Source of the DNA: PALSA-894 sp034669145 | GTDB taxonomy: Bacteria; Pseudomonadota; Alphaproteobacteria; Rhizobiales; Xanthobacteraceae | Direction: 5' to 3' | Length of the DNA: 64,000 bases | Assembly: GCA_034669145.1 (NCBI GenBank) | Contig: JAXDNY010000182.1 | Coordinates: forward strand, 1-64,000 | Part shown: in pieces, positions 8,885-18,079 of the stretch | How the letters are laid out: every line of letters starts with the position of its first letter | How positions within the stretch are numbered: the stretch's first letter is position 1 | Notes under the pieces: model-generated | Told to the model about the DNA's origin: nothing | What the model saw: the letters and a program-made list of their open reading frames with translations, nothing else | Databases searched by the model: none | Translations under genes and position numbers: made by a program

Positions 8885-9853
8885 CTACTCGCCTCCCTTG
8901 ATCCCGGCCTCCTTGATGACCTTCGCCCAATAGGGAAGTTCAGTCTTGATCACCTCGGCGAGTTCGGCGGGCGAATTTCCAATGACATCGAGACCCTGAT
9001 TTTCCAGCGAACGCCGGACCTCCGGCATCGCCAACACCTTGGCCGACTCGCGGTGGAGCCGCTCGATGACCGGCTGCGGCGTGCCGGCCGGCGCCATCAG
9101 GGCGAACCACGGCACCGCCTCGTAGCCGGGGTAGCCGGACTCCGCCATCGTCGGCAGATCGGGGAACAGGGCCGAGCGCTTGCGCGAGGTCACCGCGAAG
9201 CCGCGCAGCTTTCCGTCCTTCACGAGCGGAGCAACATTCACGATGTTGGTGAAGCCCATCGCGATGCGGCCCGCCAGCAGGTCCGGCAGTACCGCCGTCG
9301 AGCCGCGATAGCCGATCGGCCGGATATCCAGACGCGCCATCGACTTGAACAACTCGGCCGCGAGGTGCTGTGAGCTGCCGACGCCGGTGTGACCATACGT
9401 GAGTTCGCCGGGTTTTGCTTTCGCGAGCGCGACCAGCTCCGGCAGGCTCTTCGCCGGCACATCGGGATGCACCACCAGAATGTTGGCGGCGACGAACACC
9501 TGCGTGATCGGCGCGAAATCCTTCACCGGGTCGAATGGCAGCTTGTCATAGAGGCTCGGCCCGAAGATCAGCGAACCGTTGCCGCACATCGTCAGCGTGT
9601 GGCCATCGGGCGGAGATTTCGCGGCGCGGTCGCAGGCGATATTACCGTTGGCACCCGTCACGTTCTCGACGACGACCGGCTTGCCGAGGTTCGCCGCCAG
9701 TCGGTCGGCCAGCGCGCGCGCCGCGACGTCCGGCGCAGTGCCGGCCAGAAAGCCGACCAGGATGCGCACGGTCTGTTCGGGATAGCTTGATTGCGCGAGC
9801 GCGCCGCCCATGAGCAATGCCATCGCGGCAACCGCGCCGAGCACTGCGTTCAT
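8885..9853 (-). CDS. Bug/TctC family periplasmic receptor
   Basis: 322 residues. The signal peptide is MNAVLGAVAAMALLMGGALA. The ligand-loop region reads VGFLAGTAPDVAARALA, with Leu and Thr-Ala replacing the common Gly-Gly, suggesting a different ligand from its neighbour. Other landmarks are PPDGHTLTMCGNG and PIGYRGSTAVLPDLLAGRI. A strong GGGGAGGGGA ribosome site sits before the ATG. It reads into the 7803-8768 Bug gene; the two proteins are related but clearly diverged. Confidence 0.9.
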   Translation of the reverse strand: MNAVLGAVAAMALLMGGALAQSSYPEQTVRILVGFLAGTAPDVAARALADRLAANLGKPVVVENVTGANGNIACDRAAKSPPDGHTLTMCGNGSLIFGPSLYDKLPFDPVKDFAPITQVFVAANILVVHPDVPAKSLPELVALAKAKPGELTYGHTGVGSSQHLAAELFKSMARLDIRPIGYRGSTAVLPDLLAGRIAMGFTNIVNVAPLVKDGKLRGFAVTSRKRSALFPDLPTMAESGYPGYEAVPWFALMAPAGTPQPVIERLHRESAKVLAMPEVRRSLENQGLDVIGNSPAELAEVIKTELPYWAKVIKEAGIKGGE

Positions 9854-10050
9854 CGTCCCCTCCCCGTCGTTTCAGGAGTCGATTTTTCTTTCCAGTCTGG
9901 CTGAACTGCGGTCTGGCCGCCACACCATTAACCATTCGTTAACCAAAAATCACGGATTCGCCCTTATTTTCCAACAGCTTCGACAAAGTTCGCAGCGCAT
10001 ATGGAACCCGGGAAAGCACGGGTGGAAGGCGGGATGCTGAAAGACGGACC

Positions 10051-10221
10051 ATGTTCAGACGACCCACCAAATTCGGCTTCGCTGTGCCGCCGCGCGACGA
10101 ATACGCGCCGGAGCACGGGAGCACTTTGCTTGCGCTGATCGCCACCGTTTCTCTCGGCCTGTCGATTGCGATTGTGCTGACCGCCATGACGGTCACCGCC
10201 CGCGCCGCGCATCTTTTCTGA
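10051..10221 (+). CDS. Small single-span membrane protein (56 aa)
   Basis: A 56-codon frame with a cytoplasmic-type polar N-terminus (MFRRPTKFGFAVPPRDEYAP) followed by one hydrophobic helix (LLALIATVSLGLSIAIVLTA) and a short basic tail. No family recognised. Upstream sequence has only a weak GAAAGACGG ribosome site. A 27-base perfect palindrome starts seven bases after its stop and may end its transcript. Real-gene status rests on the clean amphipathic layout. Confidence 0.55.
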   Translation: MFRRPTKFGFAVPPRDEYAPEHGSTLLALIATVSLGLSIAIVLTAMTVTARAAHLF

Positions 10222-10227
10222 TAGTTT

Positions 10228-10254
10228 CGCGTTGGTGATCGCGTCACCAACGCG
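10228..10254. promoter_or_regulatory. Perfect 11-bp inverted repeat abutting the sugar dehydrogenase ribosome site
   Basis: Arms CGCGTTGGTGA and TCACCAACGCG are separated by TCGCG. The right arm ends where the ribosome site GGAAGGA begins. The element could be an operator for an unknown regulator, an attenuating RNA hairpin, or the terminator of the small membrane-protein gene. It has no U-tract, which argues against a simple terminator. Confidence 0.6.
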
Positions 10255-10267
10255 GAAGGATGCGCCG

Positions 10268-11389
10268 ATGAAATCGCTGTGGATCGCAGCGCTGGCGATG
10301 ATGGTTGCGTTGCCGGCCTCCGCGCAGACTTTCCCATCGAGCGCCGGACCGCTCAGTGTCGAGACGATCGCGCGCGGGCTCGATCATCCGTGGGGACTTG
10401 CGTTCCTGCCCGACGGCAAGATGCTGGTCACCGAACGGCCCGGCCGCCTGCGTATCGTCGCGCGCGACGGCAAGGTGTCGCCCGCGGTCACCCGCGTGCC
10501 GCAGGTGCGCGCCTCCGGCCAAGGCGGGCTGCACGACGTCGCGCTCGATCGCGGCTTCGCGTCGAACCGGACGATCTATCTCTGTTACGCCGAACCAGCG
10601 TCGGGCGGCGGCCGCACTGCGATGGCGCGCGCCCGTTTCACCGACGGCGAGGCGCCCAGGCTCGACGACGTGAAGGTGATTTTCCGCCAGGAAGGCCCGC
10701 TGTCGAGCGGCAATCACTACGGCTGCCGCATCGTGCAAGGGCGCGACGGCAATCTCTGGCTCACGATGGGCGACCATTGGGCCTATCGCGACGAGGCGCA
10801 GAACCTCGCCAACCACATTGGCAAGATCGTGCGGGTGACGCCGGACGGCGCGGTGCCGCCGGACAATCCGTTCGTCGGCCGCAATGACGCCAAGCCCGAA
10901 ATCTGGAGCTACGGCCACCGCAACAGCCAGGGCGCCGCGCTGCATCCGGCGACCGGCAGACTGTGGGAGCACGAGCACGGCCCGCGCGGCGGCGACGAGG
11001 TCAACATTCCGCTCGCCGGCAAGAACTACGGCTGGCCGGTGATCGGCTACGGCATCAACTACGACGGCACGAAAGCCCATGACTCGACCGAAAAGCCCGG
11101 CATGGAGCAGCCGGTCAAATACTGGGTGCCGTCGATCGCGCCCTCCGGCATGGCGTTCTATACCGCCGATCTCTTCCCCGCCTGGAAAGGCAATCTGTTC
11201 GTCGGCGCGCTCGCCGGGCAGATGCTGGTGCGGCTCGAACTCGACGGCGAGAAGGTCACCAGAGAGGAGCGCCTGCTCGGCGATTTGCGCGAGCGCATCC
11301 GCGACGTGCGGCAGGGCCCCGACGGCGCGATCTGGTTGCTGACCGACAGCGGCAACGGGCGGATGCTGCGCGTCATGCCCGGGAAATGA
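10268..11389 (+). CDS. PQQ-dependent aldose sugar dehydrogenase family protein (GSDH fold)
   Basis: 373 residues, exported (signal peptide ending ASAQ). It is a six-bladed beta-propeller of the soluble aldose dehydrogenase/YliI type. Landmarks are LDHPWGLAFLPDGKMLVTER at the start of blade 1, GQGGLHDVALD, NHYGCRIVQGRDGNLW, ENPFVGR-like DNPFVGRND, SYGHRNSQGAALHP and WEHEHGPRGGDEVN, which carry PQQ- and calcium-binding positions. Substrate is probably an aldose in the periplasm. GGAAGGA lies seven bases before the ATG and directly after a perfect palindrome. The gene is monocistronic by appearance. Confidence 0.88.
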   Translation: MKSLWIAALAMMVALPASAQTFPSSAGPLSVETIARGLDHPWGLAFLPDGKMLVTERPGRLRIVARDGKVSPAVTRVPQVRASGQGGLHDVALDRGFASNRTIYLCYAEPASGGGRTAMARARFTDGEAPRLDDVKVIFRQEGPLSSGNHYGCRIVQGRDGNLWLTMGDHWAYRDEAQNLANHIGKIVRVTPDGAVPPDNPFVGRNDAKPEIWSYGHRNSQGAALHPATGRLWEHEHGPRGGDEVNIPLAGKNYGWPVIGYGINYDGTKAHDSTEKPGMEQPVKYWVPSIAPSGMAFYTADLFPAWKGNLFVGALAGQMLVRLELDGEKVTREERLLGDLRERIRDVRQGPDGAIWLLTDSGNGRMLRVMPGK

Positions 11390-11521
11390 TCACCAGAAGT
11401 GATGTGACAGCGCGGACCTGATCCGCTAGAAGGCCGCCGTCCAGACATAGGGAGTTGTGCCGCGAGTCGCGCCTCGAACGAGGCACGGCTGATCGCGGGC
11501 GCTACCCTTGCGGGTTTGAGA

Positions 11522-13402
11522 ATGTTCGCGCTGTTCGAACGGCTGCTGAAACCGGCTGTCGCCCCCGAGACCCCGGAGCCCCCTCCGGGGCTGGTGGCGT
11601 TCTATTGGCATTTTGCCAGGCAGGCGAAGCCGCTGTTTGCCGCGCTGTTCGTCGCCGGCTTCTTTGTCGCCATCCTCGATACCTTGGTTCCGATCTTCAT
11701 CGGGAAGCTCGTCACTCTCGTCACCAGCAGCAATCCGCAAACGCTGTTCGCCGAGCACGGCATGCTGCTGCTCGCGATGGCGTTGATGCTGATTTTCGTG
11801 CGCCCCGCCGCGATCGCGGCGCAGAACCTGCTCGCCAACCAGGCGATCGCCGCGAACGTGTCGAACCGCATCCGCTGGCAGAACCACTGGCACGTGGTGC
11901 GCCAGTCGTGGGCGTTCTTCCAAAACGACTTCGCGGGCCGCATCGCGAACCGCGTGATGCAGACGGGCCCGGCGATCCGCGAGACCGTCGTCGCGCTGAT
12001 CACGGGCGTCTGGTACATCCTGGTCTACGGCACTAGCGCGCTGTTATTGCTCGCGAGCGCCGATCCTTGGCTCGCCCTCCCGATCGCGCTGTGGTTCTGC
12101 GGCTATCTCGCGCTGCTGCGCGTGATCGTGCCGCGGATGCGCGACCGTTCCAAGGAAATGTCCGAGTCGCGCTCGCTGCTCACGGGCCGCATCGTCGACA
12201 GCTACACCAACATCCTGACCGTGAAGCTGTTTGCGCGTGCGCGCGAGGAAGACGCCTATGTGCGTGAGGCCCTGGAGCAGCACACCGGGCGCTTCCACCG
12301 CTCGCTGCGGCTCAACACGCTGTTCGGCTTTAGCCTCTCGACGCTCAACGCCATGCTGGTCACCGGCACCGGCGGCCTCGCGATCCTGTTGTGGTCGCAG
12401 GGCCGTGTCGAAGTCGGCACGGTCGCGATGGCGCTGCCGCTCGCCTGGCAGATCGTCAGTGTCTCCGGCTGGGTCGCCTATCAGGTGACGACGATCTTCG
12501 AGAATATCGGCGTCGTGCAGGAAGGCATGATGACGATCGCGCGGCCGATCGGGCTCGTCGACGAGCCCGGCGCGCAGGCGCTCGCCGTCACCAAGGGTGA
12601 GATCGCGTTCGACAACGTACAGTTCGGCTACGGGCGCGAGCCCCGGGTCGGCGCGGACGGACGTGTGAAGCACTTCCCGGTGATCGACGGCCTCACCCTC
12701 ACGGTGAAGCCGGGCGAAAAGATCGGTCTCGTCGGCCGCTCGGGCGCCGGCAAGTCGACGCTCGTCAACCTGCTGCTGCGCTTCTTCGACCTCGAAGGCG
12801 GCCGCATCCTGATCGACGGCCAGGACATCGCGCGTGTGGCGCAGGAGAGCCTGCGCGCGCAGATCTCGGTGGTGACGCAGGACACCTCGCTGCTGCACCG
12901 CTCGATCCGCGACAACATCCGCTATAGCAGGCCGGACGCGAGCGACGCCGAGATCGAGACCGCCGCGAGGCTCGCGCATGCGCACGAGTTCATCCTCGGC
13001 CTGTCCGACTGGAAGAACCGGCGCGGCTACGAGGCACAGGTCGGCGAGCGCGGCGTGAAGCTGTCCGGCGGGCAGCGCCAGCGCGTCGCGATCGCACGCG
13101 TGATCCTGAAAAATGCGCCGATCCTGGTGCTCGACGAGGCGACCTCCGCGCTCGACTCGGAGGTTGAGGCCGCGATCCAGCAGAGCCTCGGCACCCTGAT
13201 CGCCGGCAAGACTGTGATCGCCATCGCGCATCGCCTGTCGACCATCGCCCGCATGGATCGGCTGGTCGTGCTCGACCGCGGCCACATCGTCGAGCAGGGC
13301 TCGCATGCGGAGTTGCTGCGCGCGGGCGGCCACTATGCGGCGCTGTGGCAGCGTCAGTCCGGCGGCTTCATCGACGTCGAAGAGGTGCGCGCGGCGGAGT
13401 AG
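11522..13402 (+). CDS. ABC exporter, fused permease and ATPase
   Basis: 626-residue half-transporter of the MsbA/multidrug-export type. The N-terminal six-helix exporter domain spans roughly residues 25-325. The nucleotide-binding domain from about 345 shows Walker A GRSGAGKST, Q-loop VTQDTSLL, signature LSGGQRQR, Walker B ILVLDEATS and switch histidine IAHRLST. It works as a homodimer in the inner membrane; the exported substrate (lipid or drug) is not predictable. The ATG at 11522 is preferred over a TTG two codons earlier. Adjacent genes are unrelated. Confidence 0.9.
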   Translation: MFALFERLLKPAVAPETPEPPPGLVAFYWHFARQAKPLFAALFVAGFFVAILDTLVPIFIGKLVTLVTSSNPQTLFAEHGMLLLAMALMLIFVRPAAIAAQNLLANQAIAANVSNRIRWQNHWHVVRQSWAFFQNDFAGRIANRVMQTGPAIRETVVALITGVWYILVYGTSALLLLASADPWLALPIALWFCGYLALLRVIVPRMRDRSKEMSESRSLLTGRIVDSYTNILTVKLFARAREEDAYVREALEQHTGRFHRSLRLNTLFGFSLSTLNAMLVTGTGGLAILLWSQGRVEVGTVAMALPLAWQIVSVSGWVAYQVTTIFENIGVVQEGMMTIARPIGLVDEPGAQALAVTKGEIAFDNVQFGYGREPRVGADGRVKHFPVIDGLTLTVKPGEKIGLVGRSGAGKSTLVNLLLRFFDLEGGRILIDGQDIARVAQESLRAQISVVTQDTSLLHRSIRDNIRYSRPDASDAEIETAARLAHAHEFILGLSDWKNRRGYEAQVGERGVKLSGGQRQRVAIARVILKNAPILVLDEATSALDSEVEAAIQQSLGTLIAGKTVIAIAHRLSTIARMDRLVVLDRGHIVEQGSHAELLRAGGHYAALWQRQSGGFIDVEEVRAAE

Positions 13403-13422
13403 GCTTCCGCCGCTTGATCGGC

Positions 13423-13450
13423 TTGACGCAATCCGGCAAGGCCCTACTGT
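13423..13450 (+). promoter_or_regulatory. Candidate sigma-70-type promoter for the Tat MBL / SCO1 operon
   Basis: TTGACG, a 16-base spacer and TACTGT. It lies 29 bases before the ATG at 13479, giving a leader of about 20 bases that includes the ribosome site GGAGA. Sequence-based inference only. Confidence 0.45.
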
Positions 13451-13478
13451 CCCGTCACCTCGGACATCGGAGAATGCC

Positions 13479-14594
13479 ATGAGCATCGGACGGCGCGATT
13501 TCTTGAAGACATCGGCGGCGCTGGCCGCAGCCTCGGCGGCGAGTGGATTCTCCTGTATCGAGATCGCGAGCGCACAGCCGATCCAGGTCCCGACCATCGA
13601 CAAGCTCGCGATCCGCGTCCTGGTCGATCAGCAGCACGATCAATTCCTGCGCGGCAGCACGGTGAACGGCGTGGTGCACGAGGGCCCCGGCCCAGGCCGC
13701 AGCGCGGATGCGCGCAACGTGCTGCACAACGAATGGGGTCTCTCGCTGTTCCTGGAATCGCAGCGCGGCGACGACCAGCGCACAATCCTGCTCGATTTCG
13801 GCTACACGGCGCCCGCGATCATCAACAACATGGGCCTGCTCAAAGCCGATCCGGCGAAGATCCAGGCGCTGATCGTTAGCCACGGGCACATCGACCATTA
13901 CGGTGGACTGGTCGGCTTTATCGACAAGTACCGCAGCGTTCTTCCGGCCGACGTAAAGCTCTACGCCGGCGGCGAGGACAACTTCTGCCACCGCGTAAGC
14001 GCAACGCCGACAGCGGGGCAGTTCGGCGAATTCGGCACGCTCGATCGCAAGGCGATCGTGGCGCAGAAGGTGCAGGTCGTGCTGTGCGAGACGCCGACCG
14101 TGATCGAGGGCCACGCGTTCACGACCGGCAAGATCACGCGCAACAGCGTCGAGCGCATACTGCCAAACAGCTTCGTCGATTATTCCTCGCCGCAGGCGGC
14201 GAGCTGCGACTACGGCCATTACACGGCGGCGGAGTTGCAAGGGAAGGTCATGCCGGACCAGCACGTGCATGAGCACGCCACCTGCTTCAACATCCGCGGC
14301 AAGGGTCTCGTGGTCATCTCCTCGTGCGGCCATGTCGGCATCGTCAATTCGGTACGGCAGGCGCAGCAGGTGTCGGGCGTGCAGAAGGTGCACGCGATCG
14401 TTGGCGGCTTCCACCTCGGGCCGGCGCCGGCCGATTACCTCAAGGAGATCGTCGCCGAGGTGAAGAAGCTCGAGCCGGACGTCGTGATCCCGATGCATTG
14501 CAGCGGCCTCAATTTCCTGCTCGAGGCGCGGGCGCAAATGCCCGGCAACGTCATCAACGTCTCGACCGGCAGCAAGCTGACCTTCAGTGCCTGA
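13479..14594 (+). CDS. Tat-exported metallo-beta-lactamase-fold hydrolase
   Basis: 371 residues. A twin-arginine signal (GRRDFLKTSAAL) is followed by an MBL fold whose metal motif is SHGHIDHYGG (H135, H137, D139, H140). Further probable ligands lie in SSCGHVGIVN and IPMHCSG. The long insert between the first strands and the HxHxDH motif resembles the dihydropterin / RFA-P-synthase-like MBL subgroup, but the exported location is unlike cytosolic members. Its stop is immediately followed by the ATG of a SCO1 gene, implying an operon and possibly a copper or redox-linked role. Confidence 0.85.
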   Translation: MSIGRRDFLKTSAALAAASAASGFSCIEIASAQPIQVPTIDKLAIRVLVDQQHDQFLRGSTVNGVVHEGPGPGRSADARNVLHNEWGLSLFLESQRGDDQRTILLDFGYTAPAIINNMGLLKADPAKIQALIVSHGHIDHYGGLVGFIDKYRSVLPADVKLYAGGEDNFCHRVSATPTAGQFGEFGTLDRKAIVAQKVQVVLCETPTVIEGHAFTTGKITRNSVERILPNSFVDYSSPQAASCDYGHYTAAELQGKVMPDQHVHEHATCFNIRGKGLVVISSCGHVGIVNSVRQAQQVSGVQKVHAIVGGFHLGPAPADYLKEIVAEVKKLEPDVVIPMHCSGLNFLLEARAQMPGNVINVSTGSKLTFSA

Positions 14595-15200
14595 ATGAAG
14601 TTGCGGCACGCGGCGTTCGTGGCGCTGATGCTGGCCGGCATCGCGTCGCAGCCGGCCGCGCAGACCTCATCGTCGCGTTCCGCCGCCGAGTTGATGGACG
14701 CGGTGATGTGGAATCGCGAGCCGATCGGCGGACCATTCGCGCTCGTCGACCAGGACGGCAAGCCGCGCACCGACGCGGACTTCCGCGGCAAGCTGCTGCT
14801 GGTCTATTTCGGCTTCACCTATTGCCCGGATGTCTGCCCGACCGATTTGCAGAACATCGGGCTCGCGCTCGACCAACTCGGGCCAGCGGGCGAAAAAATT
14901 CAGCCGCTCTTTATTTCGGTCGATCCCGAGCGCGATACGGTGGAGCACCTAAAAGACTACGTCCCGATGTTTCACCCGCGGCTGATTGGCCTGACCGGCA
15001 ATGCGGCTGCGATCCACGCTGCGGCAGATGCCTATCGCGCCTACTACGCGAAGGTCCCGCTCAAGGGCGACGACTACACCGTCGACCACTCATCCTTCAT
15101 CTATGTGGTGGGAGCGGACGGTCAGTATCTCGGCTTCCTGCCGCCCGGCACATCGCCCGACCGGATCGCCGAGGCGATCCGGCGCTACGTCGCGCCTTAA
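14595..15200 (+). CDS. SCO1/SenC family copper chaperone
   Basis: 201 residues with an N-terminal signal peptide or anchor. All canonical SCO copper ligands are present: FTYCPDVCP (C77, C81) and H165 in YTVDHSSFIYV. ISVDPERDT is the conserved core strand. Such proteins deliver copper to CuA of cytochrome oxidase or act as thiol-disulfide regulators in the periplasm. Start codon touches the stop of the MBL gene. The last four bases overlap the convergent DUF1501 gene through the shared palindromic stop TTAA. Confidence 0.92.
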   Translation: MKLRHAAFVALMLAGIASQPAAQTSSSRSAAELMDAVMWNREPIGGPFALVDQDGKPRTDADFRGKLLLVYFGFTYCPDVCPTDLQNIGLALDQLGPAGEKIQPLFISVDPERDTVEHLKDYVPMFHPRLIGLTGNAAAIHAAADAYRAYYAKVPLKGDDYTVDHSSFIYVVGADGQYLGFLPPGTSPDRIAEAIRRYVAP

Positions 15201-16438
15201 ACCAGCCCCGCCATCGCCTTCACGTCGCCGCTACCCGGGAACACGTTGCCGGCAAGTGCCTGATCGGTGACGCGCAGGTGATCCTTCAGCAGGCCTTTCA
15301 GCACCGCGCGCAGGTCGGTCGTCGCCGCCAGGTCGCGGCCCTCGTGCAGTTGCGCGTTCTTCAGGCCCGGCCAGTCGGCGATCACGCGGCCGCCCTTGAC
15401 CGCCCCGCCCGCCAGCAGCGCGATCGTGCCAGTGCCGTGGTCGGTGCCATTGGTGCCGTTGATGCGCGCGGTGCGGCCGAACTCGGTGATCACCGTCACG
15501 ACCGTCTCGCTCCACACCGGGCCCATCGCGACGCGCACCGCCTCGATCGCGCCGTCGAGCGCGCCGAGCAGCGTCGCAAGCCGCCCCGAGTCTGCGCCTT
15601 CGTCGACATGCGTATCCCAGCCGTTGAACGCGAGTGCGCCGATGCGTGGCCCGTCCTCGCGCGCGAGGAATTTCGCCGCCGTGCCGGCGGCATCGGCGAA
15701 GAAGGCGCGCACCTGCGCCGGGAACCCTTGCGGTGTCGCCCGGCCTTCGGTCGGCGCCATGGTGGCGGCGTCGCCCGCGCGGGCGAGGATGCTGAGATCG
15801 CGCCGCCCTTCGAGCACGCGCGCAAGCTCGACATCGGTGTGGTGATAGAGATCGAGCAGCCGCGCCATGGTGTCTTCGCTCGCGGGCTGGATGCGCGTCG
15901 GCGTCCATGACAGCACGGGCGTCGGCCCGCGCACGACCAGCGGCGTCACCGGACCGACCGCGAAGGCGCGCCGGTCGCTGCGCACGCGCGCTTCCGCCTG
16001 GAGGCCGCCGAGCGCCCGGTTGAGCCAGCCGCTATCGGCGCGGCCCGGATTGGGCAGGCCGCTTTCCAGCACGTCCTGCCCGTCGAAATGCGAGCGGTCG
16101 CGATACGGCGTCGCGGCCGCATGCACCACCGCCGCCTCGTTGAACTTGAACATGCGGTACAGGTTCGGCATCGCCGGATTGAGCGCGAAGAACGAGTCGA
16201 GCGGCAGCGCCGGCGTCTTGCCGTCGAGCACCAGCGCCCTGTCGCCGCGCAGCTTGACCCAGTCGGGATCGCCGACCGGCGCCACGGCCGCGAGCCCATC
16301 GAGTGCGCCGCGCAAGATGATGGTGAGCATGCGCGGGTCGCGCCCCTCGGCGCGCGCGATCTTCGGCAGGAACGGCCAGGCGAACAGAACGCCGGCCCCG
16401 CCGAGCAGTTCACGTCGTGTCGCGGCATGAATGGTCAT
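15197..16438 (-). CDS. Tat-exported DUF1501 family protein
   Basis: 413 residues. A Tat signal, TRRELLGGAGVLFAWPFLP, leads into a DUF1501 domain of the alkaline-phosphatase/sulfatase-like fold. Landmarks are LRGALDGLAAV, FNGWDTHVDEG, VITEFGRTARINGTNGTDHG and the terminal DLRAVLKGLLKDHL. The GTDHG block is the usual metal-site region of these proteins. Activity is unproven in the family. It lies four bases downstream of the DUF1800 gene on the same strand; the two families are habitual partners. Confidence 0.9.
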   Translation of the reverse strand: MTIHAATRRELLGGAGVLFAWPFLPKIARAEGRDPRMLTIILRGALDGLAAVAPVGDPDWVKLRGDRALVLDGKTPALPLDSFFALNPAMPNLYRMFKFNEAAVVHAAATPYRDRSHFDGQDVLESGLPNPGRADSGWLNRALGGLQAEARVRSDRRAFAVGPVTPLVVRGPTPVLSWTPTRIQPASEDTMARLLDLYHHTDVELARVLEGRRDLSILARAGDAATMAPTEGRATPQGFPAQVRAFFADAAGTAAKFLAREDGPRIGALAFNGWDTHVDEGADSGRLATLLGALDGAIEAVRVAMGPVWSETVVTVITEFGRTARINGTNGTDHGTGTIALLAGGAVKGGRVIADWPGLKNAQLHEGRDLAATTDLRAVLKGLLKDHLRVTDQALAGNVFPGSGDVKAMAGLV

Positions 16439-16442
16439 GAGC

Positions 16443-17888
16443 TCACCGCCTTTGGAATTCAGGTGCCATCAGCGCCAGCGTGATCGCCTGCTGACGGCTT
16501 TCGGCGCGCGCAATGGTCTGTCTCGTTTCCTTCGAAGCGAGCGGCCCGAGCGCGTTCTCGACCAGCGCCGCGGGTTCGACCCGCGCCGCAACCAGTTCGC
16601 CGATGCGGTTCGCGATATCGAGCCGCTGCGCGAGGCCGTCGATCCAGGCCGACTGCTCGTCGGAGAACCCCTTCGGCGCGTTCGGGCGCCAGAAGCGCTC
16701 GCCGAGATAAGCATGCGAGTCGAGAATACGGCGTGCCTCCACCGGCCCGCCGCCGATCGCACGCCAGCACGAGATCAGCCACTCGCTCGGCCGTTTCAGT
16801 TTCAGGCGCTGCTCGTCCCAGGTCTCCGGCGCCTCGATCAGCGCCTTGGCGATCTCCTTGAGGTCGCCGTCGGTGTCAAGGAAGCGCTTCGACAGCCGCT
16901 CGACCAGCGACGGCGCCGGCTCGTCGGCGGAAAAATGGCGCGCGAGCTTGAACGCCACATGCGCGGCGGTCGCCGGATGGCGCGCCAGATCGTCGAGCAC
17001 GGCGCGGCCCTGCTCGACGCCGCCCTCGGGATACACCTTGCCGAGAACCGTCTGCGGCCCCGGTTCGTGCAGGCGCGCATTGAACAGGAACTCGTTGCCG
17101 TGATCCGGGTCGGTCGCCATCGGCCGCAGCGTCCAGCCGGTGATCGTCTTGGCGAAGCGATAGACGTCGTCCTGCGTGTAGACCGAACGCACGCCGAGCG
17201 TATGCAGCTCGAGGATTTCGCGCGCGAGGTTCTCGTTCAGCCCGGTCTTGTTGAGCAGACCCGCGACCGACATCGGACCGACCGAGCGGAAGTTGTCGAG
17301 ATAGATGAGCATCGCCGGATGGCTTTCGGCGGCGAGCAGCATGTCGCCGAAACGCCCAAGCACGTGCGTGCGGATCGCCTCGCGCTCATAGCCGCCCGCC
17401 ATGTTGGTCACGACATCGGCGGAGACGCAGAAATGGTTCGACCAGAACCACACCAGCCGTTCGATGAAGCCGATTTCGGCGTTCACCGCGGCATTGACGC
17501 GCGTCGTGATTTCGCGATTGACGTTCGCCTGCGGCGGCGTGGGCTGCGCCGGGGCCGGAGGCTCGGGCACCGCCATCGTGACGGTATCTTCCGGCTTCGG
17601 CGCCTCCATCGGAGTCATTACCGCGCTGCCGGACTTGCGCTGCTCCTCGCTGATGCGCGACGCGATCCGCTTTGCCTGCTGTTCCTGGTCGTAGCTGAAG
17701 GCGAGGCGCGCGGCCTGCGGCGCCGTCAGCAGGCTGCTGTCGGTGATCTGCCCGGCGCCCGGCTTGTCGATTTCGGCGAGCAACGCGCCGCGTGGATCGG
17801 ACGCAATCGCGGCGATCGAGCCCGCACGCGGCCCCAAGCCGAACCGATGCAAGGCCAGCGCGGCCGCACCTTTCGCATCGAGCGCCAT
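16443..17888 (-). CDS. DUF1800 family protein
   Basis: 481 residues. The start at 17888 is chosen because GGGGA sits eight bases upstream and the family begins near ALHRFGLGPR. The domain shows LVWFWSNHFCVSAD, REILELHTLGVRSVYTQDDV and the FSADEPAPSLVERL block, all typical of DUF1800. It has a Pro/Ala-rich low-complexity insert near residues 110-135. It is co-transcribed with the DUF1501 gene. The pair is widespread and thought to act outside the cytoplasm, but no reaction is known and this member shows no clear signal peptide. Confidence 0.88.
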   Translation of the reverse strand: MALDAKGAAALALHRFGLGPRAGSIAAIASDPRGALLAEIDKPGAGQITDSSLLTAPQAARLAFSYDQEQQAKRIASRISEEQRKSGSAVMTPMEAPKPEDTVTMAVPEPPAPAQPTPPQANVNREITTRVNAAVNAEIGFIERLVWFWSNHFCVSADVVTNMAGGYEREAIRTHVLGRFGDMLLAAESHPAMLIYLDNFRSVGPMSVAGLLNKTGLNENLAREILELHTLGVRSVYTQDDVYRFAKTITGWTLRPMATDPDHGNEFLFNARLHEPGPQTVLGKVYPEGGVEQGRAVLDDLARHPATAAHVAFKLARHFSADEPAPSLVERLSKRFLDTDGDLKEIAKALIEAPETWDEQRLKLKRPSEWLISCWRAIGGGPVEARRILDSHAYLGERFWRPNAPKGFSDEQSAWIDGLAQRLDIANRIGELVAARVEPAALVENALGPLASKETRQTIARAESRQQAITLALMAPEFQRR

Positions 17889-18079
17889 GTCGAAATCCCC
17901 GGAGCCGCCGGTCCCAATAATGCGGGTCACGCGGCGGCGATGGCGCGCAAAATAGCGCAACTTTCCCGTGGGGAACAGCCGCCGTCTCAATCAAATTTAT
18001 CGATCGGTGATATGTTCGCAACCGAACTTGGGTATTGTTTCGGCTTGATTTTTCGGCTCTCCGATGGTGATCCCGCCCG

